A DNA stretch of 64,000 bases from Colius striatus (GCF_028858725.1 NC_084759.1:94880362-94944361), one strand, 5' to 3'. Positions 48,470 to 62,600 are shown, numbered from the stretch's first letter. Program-made: numbers and translations. Notes: a model not told the origin generated them from the sequence alone.

Positions 48470-50516
48470 CTCTTCTATCTGAAGTCTCAAAGGTGCCTTA
48501 GCCACACCCTCACCTCGGTCTTACAGTGACTGCTCTTTTTGCTGACATCTTTTAACAACCTTGATGTATTTTAAAGCTCACATGCTTTTAGAAGCTATTT
48601 GCTGAAAATACAGACACAGTTTTGCTCCCGTAACTCTAAACAATCTGGAAGCTTCCAGATGTGCGACATGTGGTGCGAGATTTTCTTTAACAAGTTGAAA
48701 CTTTGAAGGGAGCCTTAGCTCACCAGGTGGGAACAGTATGAGCTGTGCTCTGCAGCATCTTGTGGCTGATACAAGTCTAAGGAAGGGTAAGAACATTGCA
48801 TCTGAAGGAGAAGGATATATATCACCCAGAGACAGAGCCTGGCTGCTGGCACAGAGCTGCCTTGAGGTATGCCATCCCAGGAAGTCTAGGTTTTCAGGAC
48901 TGCAGGGAGCACTCTATCCTCGTATCTGTGGGCTTTCTTTTTTTTTTTCTTTTTTTTTTGTGTTAACAGGACCACCAAATTGAAACTTTGATTTGCTGAC
49001 TATCTTTCAAGGAAGCAACTGAAAGCATAGACTTTTAAGCTGTGTAGTACCTATTAAAAGCAGCAGGAGCTAGGAACTAAAATAGCTTTGAGAAGCTGAG
49101 TGGTTTGTCCATCACTGAATGACTCTGTGATGGGACAAGAGGCCGAACCTAGGTCTTCTCAGCTGTGACTGTTTCTGCTGACTCACTGACTACTGGTACC
49201 TTTGATGTAAAGACTGATTTATGAACCTCATCCTCTACAAAACATGCATCAAAACTCTCATTCTTATAGAAAGCCCTACCTTATGCCTAACATCCATGCT
49301 ACTTGCATGGTGAAAATCTGCTTCAGAGACCCCCCTCAAATCCAACAGTGTTTGAGAACTGCACTTGTTCTTTCAAATAAGGATCCTTATTATTAATTCA
49401 TAGGTGAGCGATATTTTTAATTGGTCATTAATTTCACATCATAGGTGGCTGAAGCTTATATAACAAGTTAAGTAAGAACCAAAGGCTCATCTGAACAGTC
49501 TTGGACCTTGTGGAACTGGAGATCAAATGCTATGTCAGGAATCATTAATAATTAATTGAAACCAACTATCCCATTTAACGGGAGGAATTCAGGAGCTCAG
49601 AGACATCTTCGCAGCAGAATCTGATCCTGATTCACATCACTGTGTTTCTGAGCTTTTCCTAGGTTAACCAGAATCCTAGCACAATGTTCCAGGTAAAATT
49701 TAAGGCATCTTCAACTCCTGAGAGGGAAATGCACGAAATGTATGTACCTGACCAGGATCAAGGTTCACAGCCTGCATAGCATCACAATGAGCATTAGGCA
49801 GATAGTAGTAATCCTCTTATTACATCTAATTGCCTTCCACCCCAGACTGAAACTCAAACATCTCATCTTCCTCTTAGAAAGCGAGTGGAGTCTCAGGTAG
49901 GAAGATGGAGATGAGGAGGAGGAAGCCCGGGGGTACTCTGCATGGTGCCTGGGCTACTGAGGATTTGTGAGATGGGTCTGTCAAAACATCATCCAACCCC
50001 AAAATTTTTGACAAGCCAGTGAACTCATTTTGTTGCTGTTTCTTCAGGCAGCTGTCATGGTGATGGATTCAGTCCACAGAGAGAGTGCTAAGAAAACACT
50101 GTTGTTGTATTGTGGAGAGCACTGCACACTCCAGCACAGCACTCTCTTTTCTGCCCCTACAGCTGTCTGCTTTGAGACATCTGACAGGAGCTCCTGGATG
50201 TGCATATGAATAAGTTCAGAGACAGATTAATCCAGAGGTCAGCCCATGGACATCAAAACCCTCCTCAGGGCTTGCTCTAATTCAGAAATCAGGATAGCAG
50301 CACCTGCACCAGATGAGCACACATCTGGGCTTGGCCCAGTTGAGTTAATGAATAATTAACTGGGTGACACAGTAACCCATGAGCATCCCTCTGGCTAGAC
50401 AAAAAACCATGGGGAACAAGGAATTGATTGTCTAACTTCAGGTTTGATATATGCATAAACTTTTGAAGATGGGAACTGAACCTAGGAGGGTCTAGTGGGC
50501 TGAAAAGGTTCCCCTG
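48470..50516. other. Intergenic, no gene recognised
   Basis: Nothing coding is recognised. A T-rich low-complexity run lies at 48929..48960. Confidence 0.45.
48929..48960. repeat. T-rich low-complexity tract
   Basis: Two runs of about ten or more T are separated by C. A simple sequence tract without context. Confidence 0.8.
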
Positions 50517-50838
50517 GAATCATAGAATCATGGAATTATTTTGGTTGGAAAAGACCTTTAAGATCATCAAGTCCAACCTCTAATCTAACACCGCCAAGCC
50601 GACCCCTAAACCATGTCCCTGAACTACACAGCTTTTAAATATCTCCAGGGATGGTGACTCCACCACCTCCCTGGGCAGCCTGTGTCAGTGTCTAACAACC
50701 CTCTCAGTGAAAAAGTTCTTCGTAATCTCCAATCTAAACCTCCCCTGGTGCAACTGGAGCCCATTTCCCCTTGCCCTGTTATTCATTACTGGGGAGAAGA
50801 GACCAAACCCCACCTTGCTTCAACCTCCTGTCAGGGGA
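50517..50838 (-). mobile_element. CR1 3' end, minus strand
   Basis: Plus-strand reading begins with the reverse-complement octamer repeats (GAATCATAGAATCATGGAAT) and then 'GGTTGGAAAAGACCTTTAAG', 'ATCATCAAGTCCAACC', 'GGTGACTCCACCACCTCCCT', 'AAAAAGTTCTTCGTAA' and the start of ORF2. This is a well-preserved CR1 3' untranslated region in minus orientation, 5' truncated near 50838. Confidence 0.93.
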
Positions 50839-51124
50839 GCAGCTGGTGGGAACACTGCAGTCTAGTGGGGATCAGCTTGTGGGGGAACAACTCTGCCAGT
50901 GAGGTTAGTTCCCTCAGATTGATGCTTACACACATGGTGTCATTCTGGAGGCAAATGCCGGGCCTGGGCCTCTATCATTTGCCGGCAGAGCTGTGCAGAA
51001 GGAGGTATGATTTACACTGGCTGAGACACACTTAGCCTTTCCTCTGAACCAGAGGATGTACCTGGTTCCAGATATACCACAGATTCCAAGATCCAAAGGG
51101 CTGAAAACGCAATCCATATTTTTC

Positions 51125-51390
51125 AGCGTCGGAATCTGGCCACCCAAAAGGCTGTCGCCGGTGCGGGGGACAGATAACCCTACGAGCTGGCACCTCTGTT
51201 TTCTCTCCCGCGGTGACAAGCAGATCGGTGTTCGCTCTTGCTCTGCCTACACCCGCCTGAGGAGAAAGCGAAGCAGAGGCTCAGCTCTCCCGCATCGGGT
51301 GCCGTTCTCGGGAGCGACCACACTGTGTCCCCACAGAGCTGTACTTCCCTCCCTCCGCCTACCCGCAGGAACGCGTCCAACTGGTAGCTC
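51125..51390. promoter_or_regulatory. Small CpG-rich patch, possible promoter or enhancer
   Basis: About 20 CpG dinucleotides lie in roughly 265 bases (for example GTCGCCGGTGCGG, CCCGCGG, CGCATCGGGTGCCG, AACGCGTCC), in contrast to the CpG-poor flanks. A TATA-like CATAAATATACC lies just to its right at 51400..51412. It could be an unmethylated regulatory element or a promoter of a non-coding RNA or of a distal KCNE2 5' exon. No exon can be demonstrated. Confidence 0.45.
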
Positions 51391-51535
51391 ATCTGCATGC
51401 CCATAAATATACCCCCCCTCCAGCCCTGCTCTAACCCCTACTTACATGGTTAGAGCTGGCAGCAAAATCATTCTGACCTTCAATTGTGACCAGTCCGCTC
51501 AGTTCAGGCTTGGTGAGGCGAGGACGGAGAGCCAT

Positions 51536-51597
51536 AAAAAAACCCCGACCCAACAAACCCCCAAAACAAACAACAACAACAAAAAAACCCAACAACA
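51536..51597. repeat. A/C-rich low-complexity stretch
   Basis: Runs of A and C with (CAA)n units, for example AACAACAACAACAAAAAAAC. Simple sequence. Confidence 0.8.
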
Positions 51598-52495
51598 TGT
51601 AAAGGTCAAAATTCAAGGTCTGCTGCTCATTACTGAGAAATAACAACAGCAACCTTCCTCGTTTGCATAATACATTTCATGCTGAGACCTGAAATGTCCC
51701 AAACACAAAGGTAAGCACTGCTAGCCTCATTTCACAGAGGGAGAAGCATGCCCACAAGTGCCAAGACCACACAGAGGCAAGGAGCAGACCTGAACCCCAT
51801 TAGTCTCCTGTCTGTCTAGGCCCATCCCACTGGATCATACTCCCACACCTGTGCGATAAGGTGACAATGTGGGGTTTTGTTTCTTTCTACCCTTAAATGT
51901 AATGTCTCCCAGGCTGAGGGATGCAAGTGAAGCAGCTCCTGCGTTGCCACCAAGCTGTGGCTATTGTGCCCTTTCAGCTGCCCTGGCAGAGTGGGAGTGA
52001 GCAGCTCCCCTGACCTCCCTGAGGTCATGCACCTGAGACACCCCAGCACATATAGAAACTGGCATTTCGGAATTATCTGGCCCACTACAGCAACTTTTAG
52101 GACATCTCTGGATCTCTGTGACCACACACAGATGTCAACAGCATCTCTGGAACACTAGAGTGTGCCAACACATATCTGGAATGACAGAACAACGTGGGCC
52201 ATGACACCTTACCCTCTTCCCGTGTTCCTTCAAACACAGCAGGTCTCTTGAAAAGCTGGGTACTGCATTTAAGACACATGTACATTTCCACAGCCAGGTG
52301 TGCCAACCACCTGATACACAAGCGTGGGGTTCCGGGGCCAGATAAGGCTAATGGGGAGGAGAAGTTGAGGGCAGTAGGGAAAAGAAATACATGAAGGGCT
52401 ATGAGTTCACAAAGCAGAGCTGCAGTGCCGATGGGGTACGTAGACATCCCTGGCCATACTGCTCATTGGGGGAAATGCAAATTGGAAGGCAGTGA
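51598..52495. other. Intergenic, no gene recognised
   Basis: No supported feature was found. Short open frames on both strands at 51816..52447 lack motifs. Confidence 0.4.
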
Positions 52496-53152
52496 AGGGC
52501 AAAGGAGAAAAAGTTAAAGGATGCCTTCAAGACCAAGAGCAGGAGCAACTACTTGAGACAGGAAAAGATACTTCTGCCTCCAGTATGGAGACTTTCAGAA
52601 GGCCCACAGGCAGTAAAGCCCTTGGATAACAGAAAGATAAGTCCTCATCCACCAGCAGGTTGCAGCAGATTCGAAGGAAAACTCTCAGCTCTCATAAGAG
52701 AGGTTGGCAATGACATGACAGAACATCCATGGGACAGCAGGCCTCACCTTGGACCACCAGCTGGATGTATGCACCACCAGCTTGTCAGTAGTAGTCACTC
52801 TGGTGAAGTTCATTTTTTCCTAGCAGCAAGCTGTCTGCCCCCAGGGCCAGTCCACCAGCCCTAGCTCAGCTTGGCACCCATGCCATCTCTCCACCTACCA
52901 AGGGCACACCACCAACCCCTCCAGCAATCAGTCAATCTAGCATCAAGGACTCTTCTGCTAAGGAATCAGCAGATGACACTACCAGTTTTGTCAGTCCAAA
53001 ATAACTTGCTGGGAAATCTCCTATTCCTCAGGATGACCCCGAAAAATATACCTAAGCAACAAAAGGAGGAAACCAGTGATTCTGGTTTTGAGCAACATAA
53101 TTTTCTGCCAATAGATCATGGCATAGGAGCCCAAGAGAGAGTCATGGATTAG
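52496..53152 (+). other. Long plus-strand frame with a single internal stop, unidentified
   Basis: One frame is open from just after a TGA at 52493 to the TGA at 53150..53152, about 218 codons, except for one TAG at 52862..52864. It has no ATG near its start. The product would be Pro/Ser/His-rich with repeated 'PPAGC' peptides and no known domain. It may be a fossil of a retroelement ORF1 or another once-coding repeat, or chance. I cannot identify it. Confidence 0.25.
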
Positions 53153-56100
53153 GATAACTGAGGGCCCTGGGACTCTTTTGGCTCTATTTTTTCTCGGTCC
53201 TTTTGATTTTTGTCACCTTTACAGAGGGGTGCCTTGTGTTCTGATACCACAGATTTTATCAAATAGAAGAGCAAACAGCCCCTAGCCTGGACTGACTGCC
53301 ATAAACAGCTATCAGAGAGATCTGGGGTCTGACTTACAGATTAAGAAAAAAAAAGCCAGGCCAGCATGTGGCTTGTGGTAATGCTCCCAGTCTTTCTCCC
53401 AGTATCATGACCCATGTCTTCTGGGCACAGTGAATATAAATGATCTTTAGGATTTCACGTTGCCCCAGTGATCAATGAAGAGCTTTTATTCTCTGTGTGA
53501 TGCCTTGTAGAGCTGCCTTGTCTGCTTCTGTTATGGTTAAGCAAGGCCTGTGTGGTGAGTGTGGGACAGGGGGATCTCTATGGCAAGCCTGTCATTGCTA
53601 TCAGTCCTCTGTGAACCTTCTCCTTCTCCATAACAAACCTGGACTGCCATACTCGCAGACAGAGTTTCTCACCACTATAAGCTGATCCCCAGTGTAAGGA
53701 GAGATATAGGGGGAGAGGGCTGACCAGCCTGCATGTCTTCCCTGGGATTGTGCTCCCTCTCCTGAGTCAGTGCAGCCAGATATGCAGTATAATGTGAGCT
53801 GGCTTTCAGGAATGACTTCTCGCCAGAAGCTTCTATATATGAGGCCAATGAAGATTACTGGCCCTTGACCACAGGAAAAGGCTTTACACTTGTTAACCAG
53901 AAAGTATTTTTACAATACATGCCTTTCTCTGGACTCAGTGACCTGTAGAAAGGTCCTCACCTCTGTCTGTTGGTGTCTCACTCCATGGACAGAGCAGACT
54001 CAACATGTCCAATCCCTGTCTCCAGTTAAGCAGGACCAGCTGCTCACCCCTGGGGCAGGCTCGTGAGGAAGATGCCCCAGGGCTTGTGCTCAGCTGATCT
54101 CCCAGGCAGTTAACTCTCAGGCATCAGAAGACACATTTGGCAGGAGCTCAAATGTGACTGACCTCTTCATGGCCATTTGAAGGGAGGCTGTGGAGGGTCA
54201 CACAGCACTGATAAAGATGAAAGTGGAGATAATCACATTGTGGATACTGATATCTCATGTCAACAGGCAGGAGAGTAAACACTCGACAGGAGTCGCAGGC
54301 AGAGAATTTCCAGGAAGCACAGGCACAACGTGCACAGTCAATGCTTCTGCTCATGGTATGTAAAGGCTACCTGTGGCAAGCAGAAAGCCCCAGGTACAAC
54401 CAAACCTTTTGGAATTGTCTTTGGGGACACCCTGGGGCAACACACAAAGATGATCAAGGATGGCCAGCTAAAAGGGTGTGCATGAGGCAGATGAGACTGA
54501 GGATAAGTATTAAGGGGGACTTGACTGAAATACTGTGGAGGGTTTGCCGGAGACATGCCATGCACAATGGATTGTTATACAGGGAGACAGGGTGCTCTAG
54601 TCCTTCACCAGAGCACCTCAAAGAGCAATGCAGATACAGGCAGGACTACCTATGTTCATTCATTCACTACTCCTGCTCTGGAATTACTCTTGGAATGCCT
54701 TAATCTTACTGAAAGCATGTGGCTTTATAGTTGCAGGACCACTCCAACTTCACCAAGCACTTGCCTAGTGTCAAGCCTCCTACCACAGTCTCTAGCTACT
54801 TCTTAGCACTTACACTGCTGCTGCAAGCTACTCATTTCTGACTACTTCATTAATGCAGGTGACATAAATGTCTTCTCAACAGTAGAAGCATGATATTAAA
54901 TTGTAAAGCCTTAAACATTCACTGTGCATGTCTGCCTCCTGAAAATCATGAAAAAACCCCTGCATCTTTATCTCACCCACAACTCTTGGCCCTGACCAAG
55001 TTTAGCTTCCTTTGCCTTCCATATCATGTTATTAATGTGAACTCTGTTACTGCAATCTGCACTTTCAACAATGATCATCATCTTTCTGGCTTTTTTTGAT
55101 TTACATTTTGTGTGGACGTAGCCTCTTTACAGCTTGAAGCTCAGGGATTATTTTTTAAGAGTTCCTGATAAGTCAGCTAAGTTGCTCTTGTGGAACTTGT
55201 ATTTCTTTCCTTCTTTTTTTTTTTTCCCTTAATGATTTGGCTATTGAACTAAGACCATTTTTTCATGCAGGTAATATTCCAATAACCAGATGTAGTCACA
55301 CAATAATTATCTCTATAACCAGACTTCATATAGGATTCATGGCTCCAAGCCCTTCACACAAGTCAGGTAGATGTTTTAAGCAGGAAAAAGAAAAGCAATG
55401 GCAGAGGAAAGACACTGACTTTTAAAAATACCACTCACTTCTCCTTGTTTAACTAGGTGAACATCAATTTTATGCACAAAATTATTATACACACTCTGAG
55501 AGACTGAGTTAACATGATTAGAAATTTAACTTGAGCATTTCCAGACTCTTGGTCACAGAGCTATTAATACAGATTCTAATTTGGGGTTTACATGGGAAAA
55601 AAAGGGGCAGCATTAAGTTGGTGGCAGTTGGGGTAGCTGGTTGTGTGTGCTCTCATCTTGCAGGCTGTTGAACACAAATAGCCGCATCAGGCATAGAGAT
55701 GAGTTCAAAAAGCAGGGTCCGTAACACGTGCCCAGGCTCTACTGATTGCGTCTGTCAAATTTCAACTCTCAGCAGATTTGCTGTCTCTTCTTAGAAATGT
55801 GGTTAGACATTTCTCTTTTCAAGATGGAAAAAATGTAGAGTTTTTTTTCCACTCTCCTATAATGTAAAAGTGACTAAACATCTTTGCTAAACTTCCACTT
55901 ACGCAGGCAAATTTAACCTTCAGGCAAACACCAAGCACGGAAAACTCCATCTCCAAAGGTAAGTGTTATGGAAAGTTAGGAGAGTGTGAAAAATAGAGGC
56001 CATAATGGAAACTATTCCTGCAACAGTAGGCAAATGATTATATTACCATATTGGATTCCTTCTCCACAGTGTTTCGTGTTTCAAGCCAACCCTGTAACGC

Positions 56101-56629
56101 ACAGTGCATTGAAGACAAACAAAGCCAATAATGAACTGACCAAAATTCAATGTTATTCCAAGGAACATAGTTGAGGTGAAGTAAGTTATGTGGAATGGAA
56201 GTTGAGGTTAAGTGAACACAAAGACAAAGGAATTTGTGCAGTTTGGGGTATGTGTAGTAAATAGCTTTGCCTTTGCATCTGGTACAAATTGGAGTTGCCA
56301 TGCAGAAAAGTGCATACCCTGGGCCAAAAGAGAGGTTGGTCTTAAAATTATTTCAATTGTCTTCGAAAACTAAATATTGCTTCTCTAGGATTTGTATTTG
56401 TGTAACTTCAAGATGTTCCATAGAGAACTCTGCAGAGTGCCAATGTTAAGATAAAATTACCCTACTATCTGAGGCAGAGCTGAAAGAAAGGCTCCTGTAC
56501 CTGTGACCCAAGATCTCTGATGAGACTCATGAAGACGGCTTCCAAAAAAGTTGATGGTTGAGGAGAAATAAATGGTCCCCATTTCACCTTTCTAACAGAC
56601 TCTTTCTTCTTGTTTGCTCTCTGCTTGAT
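53153..56629. other. Intergenic, no gene recognised
   Basis: Nothing recognisable. The 148-codon frame at 54257..54703 plus has no motif and no convincing splice context, so it was not called. Confidence 0.4.
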
Positions 56630-56677
56630 AGCTTTTTTTTTAAAAAAAAAAAGCTTTTTTTTTAAAAAAAAAGCTTT
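56630..56677. repeat. Palindromic alternating T/A homopolymer blocks
   Basis: The sequence alternates AGC, about nine T, 9-11 A, GC, nine T, about nine A, GCTT. GC dinucleotides fall at 56631, 56653 and 56673, so there are two near-identical self-complementary units of 22 and 20 bases. It can fold as a hairpin or cruciform on either strand. Confidence 0.85.
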
Positions 56678-59600
56678 CTGCAATTTATTAGTTTGCCCTT
56701 CCCTACACACTCCATCACTGAAGGAGAAAGAAAGGACAGAGAAAGACTGCAGACATCTATAAGCAGCAGCTAAAATGCTATTTCAAATCTGTCTTAAGGT
56801 GCATGGCTGAACTGAGTAATTTTTGGCTTCCCTTGGACTGAGACTCTTCTGTTAGTTGTCCTTTCCAATTTTGCAATACTTTTTACTTCACAGCAGGAGC
56901 TGCCTTATGATCAGTAGCTGAGGAGATACTTGAAGCCAACCATTCTGGGCTCATACTTGAGACAGAGACATGTGGAGATGGATCCTGTTAGCTTTAGTGA
57001 ACGCAGTATAGACACCTGCATTAAATTGCTCAAACCAGGCAAGAATAAGTGTTTTTAGGGTGTGACTCATCTGGCCGAAAGTAGATGATTGACTTAGGAC
57101 AAGAGACAATATGCTCTACAAGTGCTTATTTGGCTTTATTGACTATGAAAGGTATTGCAGGGTGACTAGTCCTGCTGGAAATGCCTACATCATCACTCTC
57201 TGCACATGACCAGATAGATCCTAGTGCTGCTTTCTGGTGGAAGTCAGGACACTGATCACCACATCTAATAGAAAGCCTCCTGATTGTCAGTGTTATCAGC
57301 CATTGTGTTACTATTACTTACTTCTGTTCTTCTTCTGAATGCTGGAAAAACTGTGAAGCAAAAGAAGACCATGACAGCTGGGTAACATCTGTTAGCTTCT
57401 AAATGAAACTGTGGGCCATTTAAAAATCATCATTTCTTGATGATTTTTTTCAGCAAGACAAGTGTTAACATAACCTGTTAAAATGACCGTGCTCATTGCT
57501 ATAGGAACCTGGGCTCTGAATTCTGAGACAGGAAAATCTGAGACCAGGAAGGAAAAGGAGAACATGTGTGGTACAAGAGCATAAAAAAAGAGAGCCAGAA
57601 GGAGGAAATAAGATTTATGTGGGAGCAAATCTATCAAGAGGGGCAGGAATGAGCCAGAAAAAGAGAAATATGAAAGGACTGTCTCTGCCTAAGTCTTCCT
57701 TAGTCCCAGTCATCTGGTATTTCCAAAAGAGTAACCTCACAGCCTACATGAAAAAAATGGCAGTATGCTTCTAAATTGTAGCAGGATTGCCAGAAATCAG
57801 AGGGTTCTTCACATGCTACTGGTCTTCACTGTCTGTGTTAGGCACATGGGATATCAGTGTTCTCTGAGATTCAGATAATCTTCTCTCTCTATCCTGCTCC
57901 TTACAGCTATTTGTCCCTATTGTATCTAGTCTTGCAATTTTCTTCTGCACCTCATGGGTCCCAAAAGCCATCAGATTTGAAGCCATCCCTAGAGGTCCCT
58001 TTGTCCTATACAATACTTAATTCTCCAAAACCTCCCTGACAGAAGGGGAGGCCATGCCTCCTTTCTCACCTTAGTAGGCAGTTTTCTTGCTCCTTCACAG
58101 GTCTGGGCATCAGGCTTATATTTACTTTATATCCACCAAATCTTGCTTCTCTCTGTCACCAAGAATTAAGGAACTCCTCATTGTAAAAGAATTGGGTGAG
58201 GGTGGAAATGTCTCCTCACAGTCTAGGGATCCTGGATAGTAAGGGATGGAAATGGGCTTTTTTGATATCATGTTAATTTCACAGATGTTTTATTTCTAGG
58301 TCATTGCAGACCTTTATTTGCACTGTTCCTTTCTTCAGCTACTCTTTTTTTCCTGCCTTTTGTTTCCACATCTCTCCATGGTGAGAGATCTGCTAACACA
58401 GAGGTCTCATTCACTCTCAAGCCTTCAGACCTTGCTGTTGCTCCTGGAGGTGAGTACACATCAGTGTAGATGTTCAAACTGCATGACATCACCAGGAGAG
58501 GTTTGTAAGTCTGCGGAAAGTTTGGGAGATCTCTTTCTCTCTCTATCCTTTCACTAATTGCCCTGCCCTCTCTTGTTGGCACATCTGATTTTCTTGAGTG
58601 GTCTTCATGGGAAGGGCTCCACTGTGCAATGATGACACAAGTCACTACCGGCCTGTGTCCCACTGTCACAGAAGGATAAGACATGGGTCACAAGAAAAAG
58701 GTCACTTGGACATCTGCATTTACAATTGCTCATTTCCACTCCTTCCTCCTTCAGTTCCCTGGGAACACAGGACCTTGTTCCCAGGCTGCTCCCTTTTTGA
58801 CACATTTACCTCATATGTGCATAGCCTGATATTTTCTGGACTAATCATACTCCTCAGACCCTTATCAGAACCTAGTTCAGGGTGATCTTTTCCCATTGGC
58901 AGTCTCTGTATTTTCTTTTAGGGTTGCTGCTGCTCCCTTTGTATGGGGTGCCTGCCATTTCAGTAGTGGAAAGACGTTTTCTTCTGGTTCCCAGAGCACT
59001 GCAGAGGGGTAATACTGGCTGAGAGCAGCTGATACTTTCTGCTCCAGTCTTCACCTGGGCTTAAGATGCATATCTCATCTCTTACAAAGGCCACAGAGAT
59101 TTTCCCTCACAGTTGACTGCAGCTGTAGCAGGTCACGGTCCTTCAGGTCAGTGGACTGGCTGTACAGAGGAGAAACCAGAGTCAAATAATGTGTGTAGCT
59201 TGAGTCACACCTTTTACCTCTCTTGTACCCCAGCTCTGGTGTTCTGATTAGCTGTCCACTGCACATTTGCATTCCCTATGCCCCTTGAGGAACTTAGCCC
59301 CTTGTTTCCACAAGCGGATAACATCCCAGGGCCTCAGGAAAAGCCACGCTGCCTGGATGAGGAGCAGAAGTGCAGAAACCATCCCATGGACAAAGTTACC
59401 AAGGACTGGGAGGAAAAAGGGCTGATTCAGCTTCAGAGTTTGTTGGTCAAGGCCAAATTCTGCCTGCTCACATCCATGCAAGTTTGTGGGATCCATGAAA
59501 TTCGGCACAGCGCTCTACTTCAGCAAGGCACAGGATATAAATATCTTGGTTTAAGACTGAAAAGAGAGACAGCTAAAGGGTTTCAGTTTAGTTTCAGTGC

Positions 59601-62600
59601 TGCAACATGAGATTCCCCAAGGACCCTGTCTGAACCTAGTAGAATTGTTGGCTACTGCACTGAAAGATAAAATAGTGAAGAACTAACATGGCTTATAATG
59701 ACTTGACTGAACTCAGATGAGAATTTAAATGCTAGTTTCCTGTGAGCCCAGCTGCAGGGGACTGTTGGGATGCAGCACATCAACTTTGGCCCATCAACAG
59801 TAAAGTTATTCTGAGGCTATCTGGCCCAAATTCACTCATTGGTTAGCTCAGCCATTTCAGAGCCCAGGAAAATGCCAACCTATCTCTGCCTCCAATTCTC
59901 AGAAATGTTAGCTAAACAAGACTCAGAGAGCATTAAATTGAGAACAAAACAAAAACAGAACAGGGCAGGGAAAGGAGTCTGTTGTTGCAACAGACTACAA
60001 GGAAAGGAAAGTTTGATTTTTATGTGTCTACATTTATTGTTAAAACTGGGTGTGATAAGGAACAAACTCTAAGCTTATAATGGGTATCCTTACAGTAGAT
60101 TTTAAAAAAAAACAAAAGTAACCTCTGCTTCTGACACATGATGCCAATTGCATGATGCTGAAGTCCAGAGAAATACTTGCACAGCTAATCATAAGGAACA
60201 GAAATGAGAATAGGGATGTCATAAGAAATCCAACATACAAGGTCTACCTAGTTCAAGTTTGCTCACTTGCAGTCACATCCAGTGACTCTGTATGTGCTGA
60301 TCAGTCTTACTTGAATCCTTCTTTATTACAGCTTTGCCTTGGGAGTTCCAACAATCACTAATGTTCTGCATACTAGAGAATCAAAATTATACCAATGCTA
60401 CATCTACCACGATCATAGATAAAATCATGGTAGCTGTGATATGCTAGTATCTCTGGGGAAATTTTCAATGCCACAGCTGTCAGGTAAACTTTGAATTCCC
60501 CTCTCATTATTTTGATAGCCATGCAGCTAAACATCTGTTTGTGCTTTTGAGAATTATCATTAATACTGCTACTATCATGAGAAGAAAAATTAAGCAGACA
60601 AAGGCAACAGATATCTTCACACATGCATCTTTACCTTCATGCATCTACGTTGTGCTGGTGGCCAGAAGAGTGTGTTGGAAATGCAAAGGTCTGAGGTGCA
60701 TGTGGAATACACTTTATGTTTGGTTTCTGGAAATCTCTACTGTTCTGGAGCCAAAAATAATTCTTTTCCTGCTTTTTTCCTACCATTTTTATGTGCACTT
60801 ACAGTGGCTCTACAGCTGGTGCAATTTAAAATAATACCATTTCCAAGGCACGACAATGGTTGTGGCATCATTGCTGCATTTCCAATGATCTCATTTTGTC
60901 CTGCATCTACATAATTTAGAATTCTTTATAGTTCTCTATAAATGGGTTTCTATTAAGTAAGCCATAAAAATCTTTTAACCTAAGGTCAATGTTTGGCTTA
61001 CAGTGTCTGTATTTAAATATGATTAGTGAAACTCTGCATTCTGATTATATAAATATAAAGTAAACTCACTGTAATTTTTCTCCTTTTTTTTTTTTTTAAC
61101 TGTAGGCAGAGCATGAGATTTACAGTTCTTTAGTAAAACTGAGGGGGTGAGAATATGATTTGATTACAAGAGCAAATATAAGATCATATGACTGAAAAAC
61201 TAATAGCCTCTCTTATTCTGATTTAGTCTGTTAAAGTAACTTTAGAAAAGGCTCAAGGCCTGAAATATTTGACTACTATTCAGTAAACTAGCCAAATAGC
61301 TTAGCAGAGTGCCCTGTAGAAAATCCTTGATTGACTTTCTGCATAACTGAATACTTTTCAGCTAACGTCTTTATGCAGCATTTTCTTACACATTGTAACA
61401 CATTGTAAACAGATGAAAATTTATTGAGCTTGTTTCTGTTTAAAAAAATTATTGTGGATATTTCAATGGAGTGTGCATCGTTAACTGAGTTCAGACTCCA
61501 GGGACAACTAATATTTTATATCCTAGATAGACCCATACTGAGAATTGGACCATGTCACAGCTGTGACTAAGCTCCATCAAATAGATCACAGTAAGTCACC
61601 TACGTGTGGTGAGGGAAGATTTGTCTAAGAACATCTTGAGTTAAATGTAACTCTATTACATCTTGTGAAAAATATAAAGCACATTTTCCCTCATAAAAAA
61701 TAATATGTGCAAGATCCATTGAAGACTTGTCTTGAAAATCTTTGTTGTATGGGTGCAAAACATCTAAATTATTCAGAGTGTTTGCTGGTGGGAGATGGAG
61801 TGTTATTCCACTGAGACACCAAATCAAAACTATTCCAAGTCACTCCTGAAAATGACTCCTGACTAAAAGAGCTGAAGGACAGAGCTCAAAAGAGCCAATA
61901 GTTTAAAGTTCAACTGCCTCAAGTTCTATATGGCTCCCTGTACTCCTTCATGTGCTGTTACCATTTAGGTTATAATGATAATGTATCCTACTTCAGGAGA
62001 CTGGGTTGACACTTTAATGATTTCTTCCGGTAAAGCCTCATGCCTCAAGAGGTCACAGGCAATGCAGTACTCTGTTTTGCTTTAGGCTGGAGCTGAACAC
62101 ACTGAAAGGCTGTGGAGAAGCTTGTATTGCCCTTGCAAAAACACGTCTATTTGAAAAAAGTCTCCAATATTATTAGCCAAACATATCTTTCTACCTTTAA
62201 AGGCACTTTAACAAATTACCAGAATTCCAAGGTGTTCCTGTTTACTTTTTATGCAGACCTGAAGACTACAGTAATATCATTCAGTGTAATGGCAAGAAGC
62301 CACTGTCAGAGAATGAGGATACATCCAGAATTAGGGTGAGATCTCCCTAGTGCTGTAGAAGGCAAAAAACATGCAGAAACAAACAGAAAATCTCCAGTCA
62401 TCACTCGGTCTCATCATTGAGATCCTTTATCATCTAGCAGCATTTGCGTTACTCCAGGCTGAGGCAGAGATCCTTGAGGACACAGGGTTTCATGCAAAGA
62501 AAAATAAAAGCATGAGCAGATATGCATGAGCAAGTCAGAAAGTCTCGTATGTAATAAAGATGTACATTGCAGTTAAATCTCTGATGAGGTCTTAATGCCA

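Noticed and set aside
54257-54703. 148-codon plus-strand frame
   Set aside because: No known domain or splice context; length within chance expectation for 64 kb.
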